Positions 15,461 through 21,059 of a stretch of DNA of 21,059 bases are shown in pieces. Positions within the stretch are counted from its first letter, which is position 1, and each line of letters starts with the position of its first letter. The notes under the pieces are model-generated. The model was not told where the DNA came from. It ran no database searches and saw only the letters and a list, made by a program, of their open reading frames with translations. Source of the DNA: Verrucomicrobia bacterium UBA6775 (lineage in GTDB: Bacteria; Verrucomicrobiota; Verrucomicrobiia; Limisphaerales; UBA1096); assembly GCA_002453165.1 (NCBI GenBank), contig DKGH01000073.1, forward strand, positions 1,109-22,167, given 5' to 3'. The position numbers were made by a program, and so were the translations under genes.

Positions 15461-16360
15461 ATGAGTTACACGATTGGAATCGACCTGGGGGGATCACACG
15501 TCAAGACCGTGGTGGTCTCGGGCGACGGCGAGACGCTGGCAAATCACAACCTGCCGTTTGATCCCAGCCTCAACATGGATTGGGGGCGCTGCATCAAACA
15601 GATCGTCAGTGACACCGAGGCCGAGCAATCCGCCCCGGCGCAGAGCGTTGGCCTCTCGGCTCCCGGCTTGGCGGCGATCGATGGGAGTTGCATCACCCAT
15701 ATGCCTGATCGGCTTGAGGGATTGATCGGCTTGAATTGGCAAGAGTACCTCAGGCTCAGCCAACCGGTTCCGGTGGTCAATGACGGCCACGCCGCACTAC
15801 TCGGTGAAGCGTGGATCGGTGCTGCAAGGGGATTCAAAAATGTCATCCTGCTCACGCTCGGCACGGGAGTGGGTGGGGCGGCGCTGGTCGAGGGAAAACT
15901 GCTGCGCGGACGCACCGGCAAGGGCGGTCACTTTGGGCACACCAGCCTTGGCCCGGGCGAGCCGCTCGACATTTGCAACTGCCCGAATAGCCTCGAGTTG
16001 GCGATAGGCAATTGCTCCGTTCCGCAGCGCTCAAATGGCAGTTTTTCCCACACCGGCGAAATGATGAAAGCCATCGAGGCCGGAGATTCCGAGGCGGAAA
16101 AAATCTGGCTCAAGTCGATTGAAGATTTGGCCACTGCGATCTGCTCGTTTTCCAACATCCTCGACCCGGAAGCGGTCATACTCGGTGGAGGCATCGCCAA
16201 CGCAGGCGACCGGCTTTTCAAGCCACTGCGTGAATTCCTCGACCCTATCCTCTGGAAAACCGATGACTACGAGTTGAAATTGCTGCCCGCGCAACTGGGG
16301 GATCTGGCCGGTGCGTACGGCGCGGCCGCGCACGCCCTCGATGCGTTAAAGACCAAGTAG
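15461..16360 (+). CDS. ROK-family sugar kinase
   Basis: This 299-residue kinase of the ROK family phosphorylates a hexose or related sugar with ATP in the cytoplasm. It shows the phosphate loop GIDLGGSHVK (6-15), the catalytic Asp D108 in VVNDGHAA, and the ATP-binding loop LGTGVGGA (133-140). The zinc-binding segment is unusual. The ExGH motif of most ROK proteins is HFGH here (157-160), and the C-x-CG-x2-GC-x-E pattern is reduced to C172-x-C174 with PNSLE, so one cysteine is missing. No helix-turn-helix domain is present, so it is an enzyme rather than a repressor. It abuts the SDR stop and its 3' end overlaps the convergent HAD gene by 15 bases. It may act on the SDR product. Confidence 0.9.
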   Translation: MSYTIGIDLGGSHVKTVVVSGDGETLANHNLPFDPSLNMDWGRCIKQIVSDTEAEQSAPAQSVGLSAPGLAAIDGSCITHMPDRLEGLIGLNWQEYLRLSQPVPVVNDGHAALLGEAWIGAARGFKNVILLTLGTGVGGAALVEGKLLRGRTGKGGHFGHTSLGPGEPLDICNCPNSLELAIGNCSVPQRSNGSFSHTGEMMKAIEAGDSEAEKIWLKSIEDLATAICSFSNILDPEAVILGGGIANAGDRLFKPLREFLDPILWKTDDYELKLLPAQLGDLAGAYGAAAHALDALKTK

Positions 16361-16957
16361 CTTTTCAGCTGTCGCCACGGACTGCGCCTCGTCCGACTGC
16401 AGAATGGTCTGCCAGCCAAACCGCTTACCGGTCTCGATGTTTTCCGGCCGGTCATCGATGTAGAGGATCACGTCTCCCGATTCGCCGGTGCGTTGCTCGA
16501 CCACGCGGTAGATCGGTTCGTCCGGTTTCATCCCTTTTTCCTCGAACGACAACACATAGCCGTCGAACCGGCTGTAAAACGGAAATCGATCGCGGATGTG
16601 CCCGATCGCAATCTCGTTGGTGTTCGAGAAAACGCAGGTGGGGATGCCTGCCACCTTCACCCGATCGAAAAATGGGATCATCCGTTCCATCGGCGAAAAA
16701 ATATCCGCGAAGATCTCGACAAACTCGGCACGATTTCCTCGAAACCCTGCCCCGTCACGCACAGCGGCAAAAAACTCATCGGTGGTGATCAGGCCGGACT
16801 CGTAGTCAAACTGAATCGGCGAGTTCACTAGATCCTGCACCCGCTCCAGCCCGGCTTCGCTGCGGTCCGCAAACCGTCGGACCGCAATGCTGTAGTCGAA
16901 ATCGACCAGCACTTTCCCCAGGTCGAACACGACCACTCTCGGACGCTGCCTGCTCAC
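16346..16957 (-). CDS. HAD-superfamily phosphatase (YihX-like)
   Basis: A 203-residue haloacid dehalogenase-type hydrolase, subfamily IA. Motif I is VVFDLGKVL with nucleophile D12. The usual second Asp is replaced by Gly, as in the YihX (sugar-1-phosphate phosphatase) group. Motif II is CVFSNTNE (S111), motif III GMKPDEPIY (K144), and motif IV YIDDRPENIE (D168, D169). The start codon is GTG, overlapping the recR stop by one base (TAGTG), so it is the last gene of the dnaX operon and translationally coupled. Its 3' end overlaps the ROK kinase gene on the other strand by 15 bases. Sugar phosphates are likely substrates, but this is inferred from the family. Confidence 0.85.
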   Translation of the reverse strand: MSRQRPRVVVFDLGKVLVDFDYSIAVRRFADRSEAGLERVQDLVNSPIQFDYESGLITTDEFFAAVRDGAGFRGNRAEFVEIFADIFSPMERMIPFFDRVKVAGIPTCVFSNTNEIAIGHIRDRFPFYSRFDGYVLSFEEKGMKPDEPIYRVVEQRTGESGDVILYIDDRPENIETGKRFGWQTILQSDEAQSVATAEKLLGL

Positions 16958-17562
16958 TAAACCTCCAGTTCCCTCCTCCCCTCAAGCGCCTGGCTGAGGG
17001 TGAGTTCATCGGCGTACTCCAGCCCGGTCCCGGCCGGCAACCCATGCGCGATTCGAGAGACTTCCACGTCCCGCTTGGCCAAGCGATTGGCCAGATAGTG
17101 GCTGGTGGCATCCCCCTCAACGTCGGTACCGAGCGCGATGATGACCTCGTCAATCCCGCCCTTGGCCAAGCGCTGCTCGAGCGCGTCGACGCGCAGTTCC
17201 TCCGGGCCAACGCCGTTCATCGGGGAAATCTTGCCGCCAAGCACGTGATAGTGACCCCGAAACGCGCCCGACTTTTCGACATTCAAAATATCGACCGCCC
17301 GTTCCACCACGCAGAGCACGCGCTCGTCCCTAGCCGGGTTGGCGCAGATGGCGCAGGGCGTTTTTTCGGCCAGGCCGCCGCACTGGCCGCACTCGACAAT
17401 TTGTTGCCGCGACTCGACGAGCACACCGGCCAGGCGCTTGGCCACGGTGGTTTCCGCCTGAATCAGGTGAAGTGCCAAGCGCTCTGCCGAGCGCGGGCCG
17501 ATGCCGGGCAGCCGGTTCAACTCGGCAACCAATGCCTCGAGCGGTTTGGGGAGCGAGGCCAC
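16957..17562 (-). CDS. recR: Recombination protein RecR
   Basis: A 201-residue RecFOR-pathway protein that helps load RecA at gaps by clamping DNA. It has the helix-hairpin-helix LPGIGPRSAERLAL (18-31), the four-cysteine zinc motif C58-x2-C61-x8-C70-x2-C73, and a Toprim domain from about 82, with E87 in CVVE and D147 in LGTDVEGD. The Walker B-like end motif is GLPAGTGLEYAD (174-185). Length is standard. It sits 10 bases after ybaB in the conserved dnaX-ybaB-recR order. Two palindrome cores occur within the gene, both read as RLAK. Confidence 0.97.
   Translation of the reverse strand: MASLPKPLEALVAELNRLPGIGPRSAERLALHLIQAETTVAKRLAGVLVESRQQIVECGQCGGLAEKTPCAICANPARDERVLCVVERAVDILNVEKSGAFRGHYHVLGGKISPMNGVGPEELRVDALEQRLAKGGIDEVIIALGTDVEGDATSHYLANRLAKRDVEVSRIAHGLPAGTGLEYADELTLSQALEGRRELEV
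17072..17092. repeat. Iterated palindrome, perfect 14-mer plus degenerate tandem copy
   Basis: CGCTTGGCCAAGCG (17072-17085) is followed by ATTGGCCA, again with a 12-base period. It lies inside recR and encodes LANRLAKR. Confidence 0.9.
17161..17172. repeat. Iterated palindrome, 12-base partial
   Basis: CTTGGCCAAGCG inside recR, encoding RLAKG. A degenerate copy (CGCTTGGCCACG) lies at about 17435 in the same gene. Confidence 0.85.
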
Positions 17563-17572
17563 GGAGGAACGA

Positions 17573-17890
17573 TCAGAGCCCGGGCAAACCCATCCCGCCC
17601 ATGCCGCCAGTCAGCTTGCCCATCTCCGACGCCTGAATTTCACGACCCTGCTCAAGCGCCTGATTGACGGCGCCCAGCACCATGTCCTCCAACATGGAAA
17701 TATCTTCGGCATCGACGGCGTCCGGATCGATCTTGATCGACTTCACTGTCCCGTCGCAGGTGGCGGTGACCTTCACGGCACCTCCCCCGCTGGATGCCTC
17801 GACCTCCTTGTCGGCCATCTGGGCCTGAGCCTCCTGCATCTGCCGCTGCATCTTCGCGGCCTGCTTCATCAATTTGCCTATGCTTGCCAT
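17573..17890 (-). CDS. ybaB: YbaB/EbfC-family nucleoid-associated protein
   Basis: A 105-residue DNA-binding protein with a coiled helical N-terminus (KLMKQAAKMQRQMQEAQAQM) and the family core of GGAVKVTATCDGTVKSIKIDP followed by LEDMVLGAVNQAL. Proteins of this family dimerise and coat DNA. The C-terminal tail is rich in Gly and Met. A Shine-Dalgarno (AGAGGG) overlaps the dnaX stop eight bases before the ATG. The position between dnaX and recR is conserved across many bacteria. Confidence 0.95.
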   Translation of the reverse strand: MASIGKLMKQAAKMQRQMQEAQAQMADKEVEASSGGGAVKVTATCDGTVKSIKIDPDAVDAEDISMLEDMVLGAVNQALEQGREIQASEMGKLTGGMGGMGLPGL

Positions 17891-17902
17891 AAAAAAATCC
17901 CT

Positions 17903-19639
17903 CTATTTTCGCACCTCGACGATCCGGCCCTTGAACAGCTCCAGCGCCTTTTGAATCAGCGGATCGTTTTTAAAATCATCCGGGTTGATCTGCTCCGGTT
18001 TCGGTTCCCTTTTCGCCTTGGGCGACGAGGCGGCCTCCACCTCCGCAGCCGTCTCTGGCTCCGGCAGGTCGCCGATCGGTTCCAGCACCGGCTCCGGCGC
18101 GCTGTCCTTCGGCGGCGGGTCGTCCACAAAACGAAACTGCACGCCCTCGTGGCCCAGTGCCTTTATCTGCTCGGCCAACATTTCGTGGTTCCGCTGATTG
18201 TCGACCAACGCCAGATGCTCGCCACTAAGCCCAACCACGAACATTCCCTTCTCAAACGAAACCGGCTGGGCACGCTGAAAGTAAGTCTGCGTGAACGGGC
18301 TGGCTTTGCTAGCCCCAGCCAAAAGCTGTTTCCACAACGCCTGCAGATCGTCTGCCGAAACCGGTCCTTTTGCCGTGGCTGGAGCAGCAGTCGGAGCGGG
18401 TGCAGGCTTGGGCTCCGGAGCCGGGGCAGCCGGCTTGGGGGCGGGTGCTGCCGCTTGGGTGGATTGCGTTGGTGGGGGCGGACTGGCGGTGGGTGTGTCG
18501 GAGTCACGCAATTTTTGCAGTTGCCCGAGTACCTCGTCGATGCTCATCGCCGCCTTGGCCTGTGCCGCCTTAAGCAGCGATACCTCAAGTAAAATTTTCT
18601 TGGACGTGGCCAAGCGAAGGCGTCCTTCGCAGTCGGTCAACACATCCAACACACGGGACAGCGCCTGTTCGCTCGCCTGGCCGGTGCCATTCTTGAGTGC
18701 GTTGGCCTCGGCCTCGCTGATCTCCAGCATTCCGAGGTCGCCCTTGGACACGGTGTACACCAGCCGGTTTCGCATGTGCTCCAGCAGGTCTCCCACCAGT
18801 CGGCCGAGTTCCTTCCCCTGCCCGGCGAGAGCGTTGAGTTCAGTCAACACCTTCGTGGAGTCTCCCGCGAGGATGGCGTCCGCCAACGCGAACAACTGTT
18901 CCTGGGCCGTCAGGCCGAACATCGAGAGCACATCGCCTTCATTGATGTTGTCACCGCAAAAACTGATGAGCTGATCGAGCGCCGACTCTGCGTCGCGCAT
19001 GCAGCCCTCCGCGCCGCGGGCGATCGCGTAAAGCGCCTCCTCGGCAGCGTTCACGTTTTCGTTCTCGCAAATGTACTTGAGATGTTCCGCGATAAGGTTG
19101 ACCGGGATGCGCCGCAGGTCGTAGCGCTGGCAGCGCGACATGATCGTCGGCAGCACCTTCTCAGGCTCGGTGGTGGCGAACATGAACTTCACGTGCTCGG
19201 GCGGTTCCTCCAGCGTCTTGAGCAACGCATTGAACGCCTCCTTCGTGAGCATGTGCACCTCGTCGATGATGTAGATTTTAAACTTCGACGAGGCCGGCGC
19301 GTACATCACCGTGTCACGCAGTTCTCGGATTTCATCGATGCCACGATTGCTGGCGCCATCGATCTCCAGCACGTCCATCGACCGCCCCCCGGCGATCTCC
19401 TGTGCCTTGGGGTCGTCATCCGGGAAATCGACCTTCGGGCCGTCGATGCAGTTGAGGCACTTGGCAAAAATCCGTGCGAGCGTGGTTTTGCCGGTACCCC
19501 TTGGCCCACAAAAAAGATACGCGTGCGCGATCCGGTCGGTGCTGATGGCGTTGGCCAACGTCTGGCTGACGTGATCCTGACCGACGACATCGCTGAACCG
19601 TTGCGGACGGTATTTGCGAGCTATGACTTGGTAAGACAC
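17903..19639 (-). CDS. dnaX: DNA polymerase III subunit gamma/tau
   Basis: A 578-residue clamp-loader ATPase. I choose the GTG start at 19639, because it gives MSYQVIARKYRPQRF, the family's normal first residues; an ATG at 19681 would add 14 residues with no family match. The AAA+ features are Walker A GPRGTGKT (45-52), Walker B IIDEVHML (124-131) and the SRC motif (168-170). The zinc-binding loop keeps only C61 and C64 (CLNC); the usual second cysteine pair is replaced by an acidic stretch (DFPDDDPK). A proline/alanine-rich linker (about 382-424) precedes a tau-like C-terminal domain. I see no A-rich slippery site near the linker, so a frameshifted gamma form is not predicted. It is the first gene of the dnaX-ybaB-recR-HAD operon. 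Confidence 0.95.
   Translation of the reverse strand: MSYQVIARKYRPQRFSDVVGQDHVSQTLANAISTDRIAHAYLFCGPRGTGKTTLARIFAKCLNCIDGPKVDFPDDDPKAQEIAGGRSMDVLEIDGASNRGIDEIRELRDTVMYAPASSKFKIYIIDEVHMLTKEAFNALLKTLEEPPEHVKFMFATTEPEKVLPTIMSRCQRYDLRRIPVNLIAEHLKYICENENVNAAEEALYAIARGAEGCMRDAESALDQLISFCGDNINEGDVLSMFGLTAQEQLFALADAILAGDSTKVLTELNALAGQGKELGRLVGDLLEHMRNRLVYTVSKGDLGMLEISEAEANALKNGTGQASEQALSRVLDVLTDCEGRLRLATSKKILLEVSLLKAAQAKAAMSIDEVLGQLQKLRDSDTPTASPPPPTQSTQAAAPAPKPAAPAPEPKPAPAPTAAPATAKGPVSADDLQALWKQLLAGASKASPFTQTYFQRAQPVSFEKGMFVVGLSGEHLALVDNQRNHEMLAEQIKALGHEGVQFRFVDDPPPKDSAPEPVLEPIGDLPEPETAAEVEAASSPKAKREPKPEQINPDDFKNDPLIQKALELFKGRIVEVRK
19549..19560. repeat. Iterated palindrome variant CGTTGGCCAACG
   Basis: A 12-base perfect palindrome that shares the TTGGCCAA core but has different flanks. 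It lies inside dnaX, encoding TLANA, a conserved family position, so it may be coincidental. Confidence 0.55.
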
Positions 19640-19680
19640 CTCCGAGACCCTACCTCCCCCCCGCAAAACTGAAAAGCGCA

Positions 19681-19773
19681 ATGAGCTTGGCCAAGCGCTT
19701 GGCCAAGTCCGAACTTGTCACGCCCGGTGGAATCTGGACACTGGGCGCGCGCAAACGGCGCTCCCGAAGATGA
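19681..19773 (+). CDS. Possible 30-residue leader peptide before the isomerase
   Basis: The ATG at 19681 opens MSLAKRLAKSELV..., ends in a basic tail (ARKRRSRR), and stops at TGA 19771-19773, overlapping the isomerase ATG in ATGA. Such an overlap could couple translation. There is no clear Shine-Dalgarno and the first third is simply the tandem palindrome read as LAKRLAK, so chance is quite possible. Confidence 0.25.
   Translation: MSLAKRLAKSELVTPGGIWTLGARKRRSRR
19684..19708. repeat. Tandem iterated palindrome in the divergent dnaX spacer
   Basis: AGCTTGGCCAAGCG followed by CTTGGCCAAGTC, with cores at 19687 and 19699, 12 bases apart. It lies between dnaX (start 19639, minus) and the isomerase (start 19770, plus), where both promoters must be. 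Confidence 0.9.
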
Positions 19774-20597
19774 CACAACAAATCGAATCCCGCCTGGCTG
19801 TATGCAGTTGGTCCCTGCAGCCCGAGACCCCCGAGGCTCTGATCGCGAACCTCCGCGAAATCGGGCTTTCCCGCGTGCAACTGGCCCTCGACCCGCTCCG
19901 TGACAACCCGGATGCTTGGGAAAAAACGCCGGAACTTTTCGCCGCCGCCGGCATCGAGATTGTCTCCGGCATGTTCGGCACGATCGGTGAGGACTACACC
20001 ACGCTCGAGACGATTAAGGATACCGGCGGCGTCCTGCCCGATCAGCATTGGGACGCCAACTGGGAGGGTATCCAAAAAATCGCCAACATCGCCGAAGGAC
20101 TCGGCCTCAAACTCGTCACTTTCCACGCCGGCTTCCTGCCGCACGAGGAGTCGGACCCCGGTTTTGCCAAGCTAATGGGCCGCATCGAGCAAATCGCCGG
20201 GCTATTTTCCGCCAAGGGCATCGACCTTGGTTTTGAGACCGGGCAGGAAACCGCCGACACACTGAAGCTGTTCCTCGAGAAACTGAACCGACCAAGCGTC
20301 GGGGTGAATTTCGATCCGGCCAACATGATCCTCTACGCCAAGGGCGATCCGATCGACGCGCTGAACACGCTCGCACCATTCCTCAAACAGTGCCACATCA
20401 AGGACGCTACCCTGACAAAGGAACCGGGCACGTGGGGCGAGGAGGTCACCGTTGGCACCGGTGAAGTCGACTGGACGGCGTTTCTCACCACGCTCGATAA
20501 GCTCGGCTTCAACGGCGACTGCTGCATCGAGCGCGAAGCCGGCGATCAACGCATCGTCGACATTCGCACCGCCAAGGAATTCGTCACCCGACTCTGA
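19770..20597 (+). CDS. Sugar phosphate isomerase/epimerase (xylose isomerase-like TIM barrel)
   Basis: A 275-residue TIM-barrel enzyme. The likely divalent metal ligands are in the classical order E156 (IDLGFETG), D182 (NFDPANM), H209 (QCHIKDA) and E254 (CCIEREAG), with H119 (TFHAGF) nearby. This set matches the active family, unlike the first isomerase in the window, which ends with Asp. It probably epimerises or isomerises a keto-sugar or inosose. It is followed after three bases by a Gfo/Idh/MocA gene, repeating the order seen at 193-2376. The ATG at 19770 is preceded by a weak GAAG. Substrate unknown. Confidence 0.88.
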   Translation: MTQQIESRLAVCSWSLQPETPEALIANLREIGLSRVQLALDPLRDNPDAWEKTPELFAAAGIEIVSGMFGTIGEDYTTLETIKDTGGVLPDQHWDANWEGIQKIANIAEGLGLKLVTFHAGFLPHEESDPGFAKLMGRIEQIAGLFSAKGIDLGFETGQETADTLKLFLEKLNRPSVGVNFDPANMILYAKGDPIDALNTLAPFLKQCHIKDATLTKEPGTWGEEVTVGTGEVDWTAFLTTLDKLGFNGDCCIEREAGDQRIVDIRTAKEFVTRL

Positions 20598-20600
20598 GCC

Positions 20601-21059
20601 ATGGCGAACGACAACGTGAACATCGGCATCGTCGGGCTGGGCTTCATGGCCGTGATGCACATCCGCGCCTACCGTCAGGTGGAGGGTGCTAACATCGCCG
20701 CCATCTGCAACCCAAGCGGCAACCGGCTCAACGGCGACTTCAGCGACGTCTTCGGCAACCTCGATTCCGGCGACCCGGTCAAGCTCGACATGTCGCAGGT
20801 TAAGGCCTACCAGTCGTTCGACGAACTGCTCGCGGACGACTCCATCGACGTCATCGACATCTGTGCCCCCACCCGCACCCACGTGGAACTGACCAAGGCC
20901 GCGCTGGCCACCGGCAAGCATGTCCTCTGCGAAAAACCACTCGCCCGCACGCTCGACGACGCCCGTGATATCGCCGATGCCGCGGCGAATGCCAAGGGGC
21001 TTTTCATGACTGCCATGTGCCTTCGGTTTTGGCCGCAGTGGGCCTGGCTGAAGGAAGCC
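20601..21059 (+). CDS. Gfo/Idh/MocA family oxidoreductase, 3' end beyond the window
   Basis: The first 153 residues of a dehydrogenase that continues past the right edge. It shows the Rossmann loop GIVGLGFMA (9-17), the strand VIDICAPTRTHVE after the adenine-binding region, and the hallmark CEKPLART (about 110-117) with the catalytic lysine. The third loop position is Ala instead of the more usual Gly. It starts three bases after the isomerase stop, so they form an operon. It is a paralogue of the 1234-2376 gene. Confidence 0.88.
   Translation, partial: MANDNVNIGIVGLGFMAVMHIRAYRQVEGANIAAICNPSGNRLNGDFSDVFGNLDSGDPVKLDMSQVKAYQSFDELLADDSIDVIDICAPTRTHVELTKAALATGKHVLCEKPLARTLDDARDIADAAANAKGLFMTAMCLRFWPQWAWLKEA

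Noticed and set aside
18400..18620. A programmed dnaX frameshift giving a gamma subunit
   Set aside because: No A-run or X_XXY_YYZ heptamer in frame before the linker. The nearest candidate, AAG AAA ATT TTA, is not phased as a slippery site.
19650..20144. A 164-codon minus-strand open frame upstream of dnaX
   Set aside because: It is antisense to the second isomerase and its only familiar string (LAKRLAK) comes from the palindrome.

Overview
The window looks like a piece of a GC-rich (roughly 58-60% by eye) chromosome from the Planctomycetota-Verrucomicrobiota-Chlamydiota group, most likely a marine or soil Verrucomicrobiota. This placement is an inference from gene style: a secreted PQQ-type propeller that starts with the DWPQFRGP motif, an FG-GAP propeller protein, a small lipoprotein with a GspG-like tail, and several sugar isomerase / Gfo-Idh-MocA pairs. 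No rRNA, tRNA, CRISPR array, transposase or integrase was seen.

Layout. At 193-2376 (+) a TIM-barrel sugar isomerase and a Gfo/Idh/MocA dehydrogenase form a two-gene operon closed by a clear intrinsic terminator. From about 2430 to 4850 there is an AT-rich island with a TM2-domain membrane protein, which can only be read through a -1 frameshift at a run of seven A, and a secreted PQQ-like propeller (-). At 4853-10818 (-) an addB-addA pair (overlap ATGA) encodes a two-subunit helicase-nuclease for double-strand break repair. At 10918-12640 (-) lie a lipoprotein and an FG-GAP propeller protein. At 12734-16360 (+) come purB, a minimal nucleotidyltransferase with a 51-residue overlapping partner (toxin-antitoxin-like), an SDR oxidoreductase and an ROK sugar kinase. 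At 16346-19639 (-) is the conserved replication/repair string dnaX-ybaB-recR followed by a HAD phosphatase. At 19770-21059 (+) a second isomerase and a second Gfo/Idh/MocA gene begin another sugar-catabolic operon that runs off the end.

The most striking signal is not a gene. A palindrome with core TTGGCCAA, often extended to CGCTTGGCCAAGCG, occurs 20 times by hand count, six times as the perfect 14-mer. About 0.3 copies of the core would be expected by chance at this base composition. It lies inside genes in all three reading frames and in every intergenic gap of 90 bases or more outside the AT-rich island. Several copies are fused in tandem with a 12-base period. It resembles the highly iterated palindrome HIP1 of cyanobacteria in behaviour but has a different sequence. 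It is absent from the AT-rich island and from the nucleotidyltransferase insert, which fits recent arrival of those segments.
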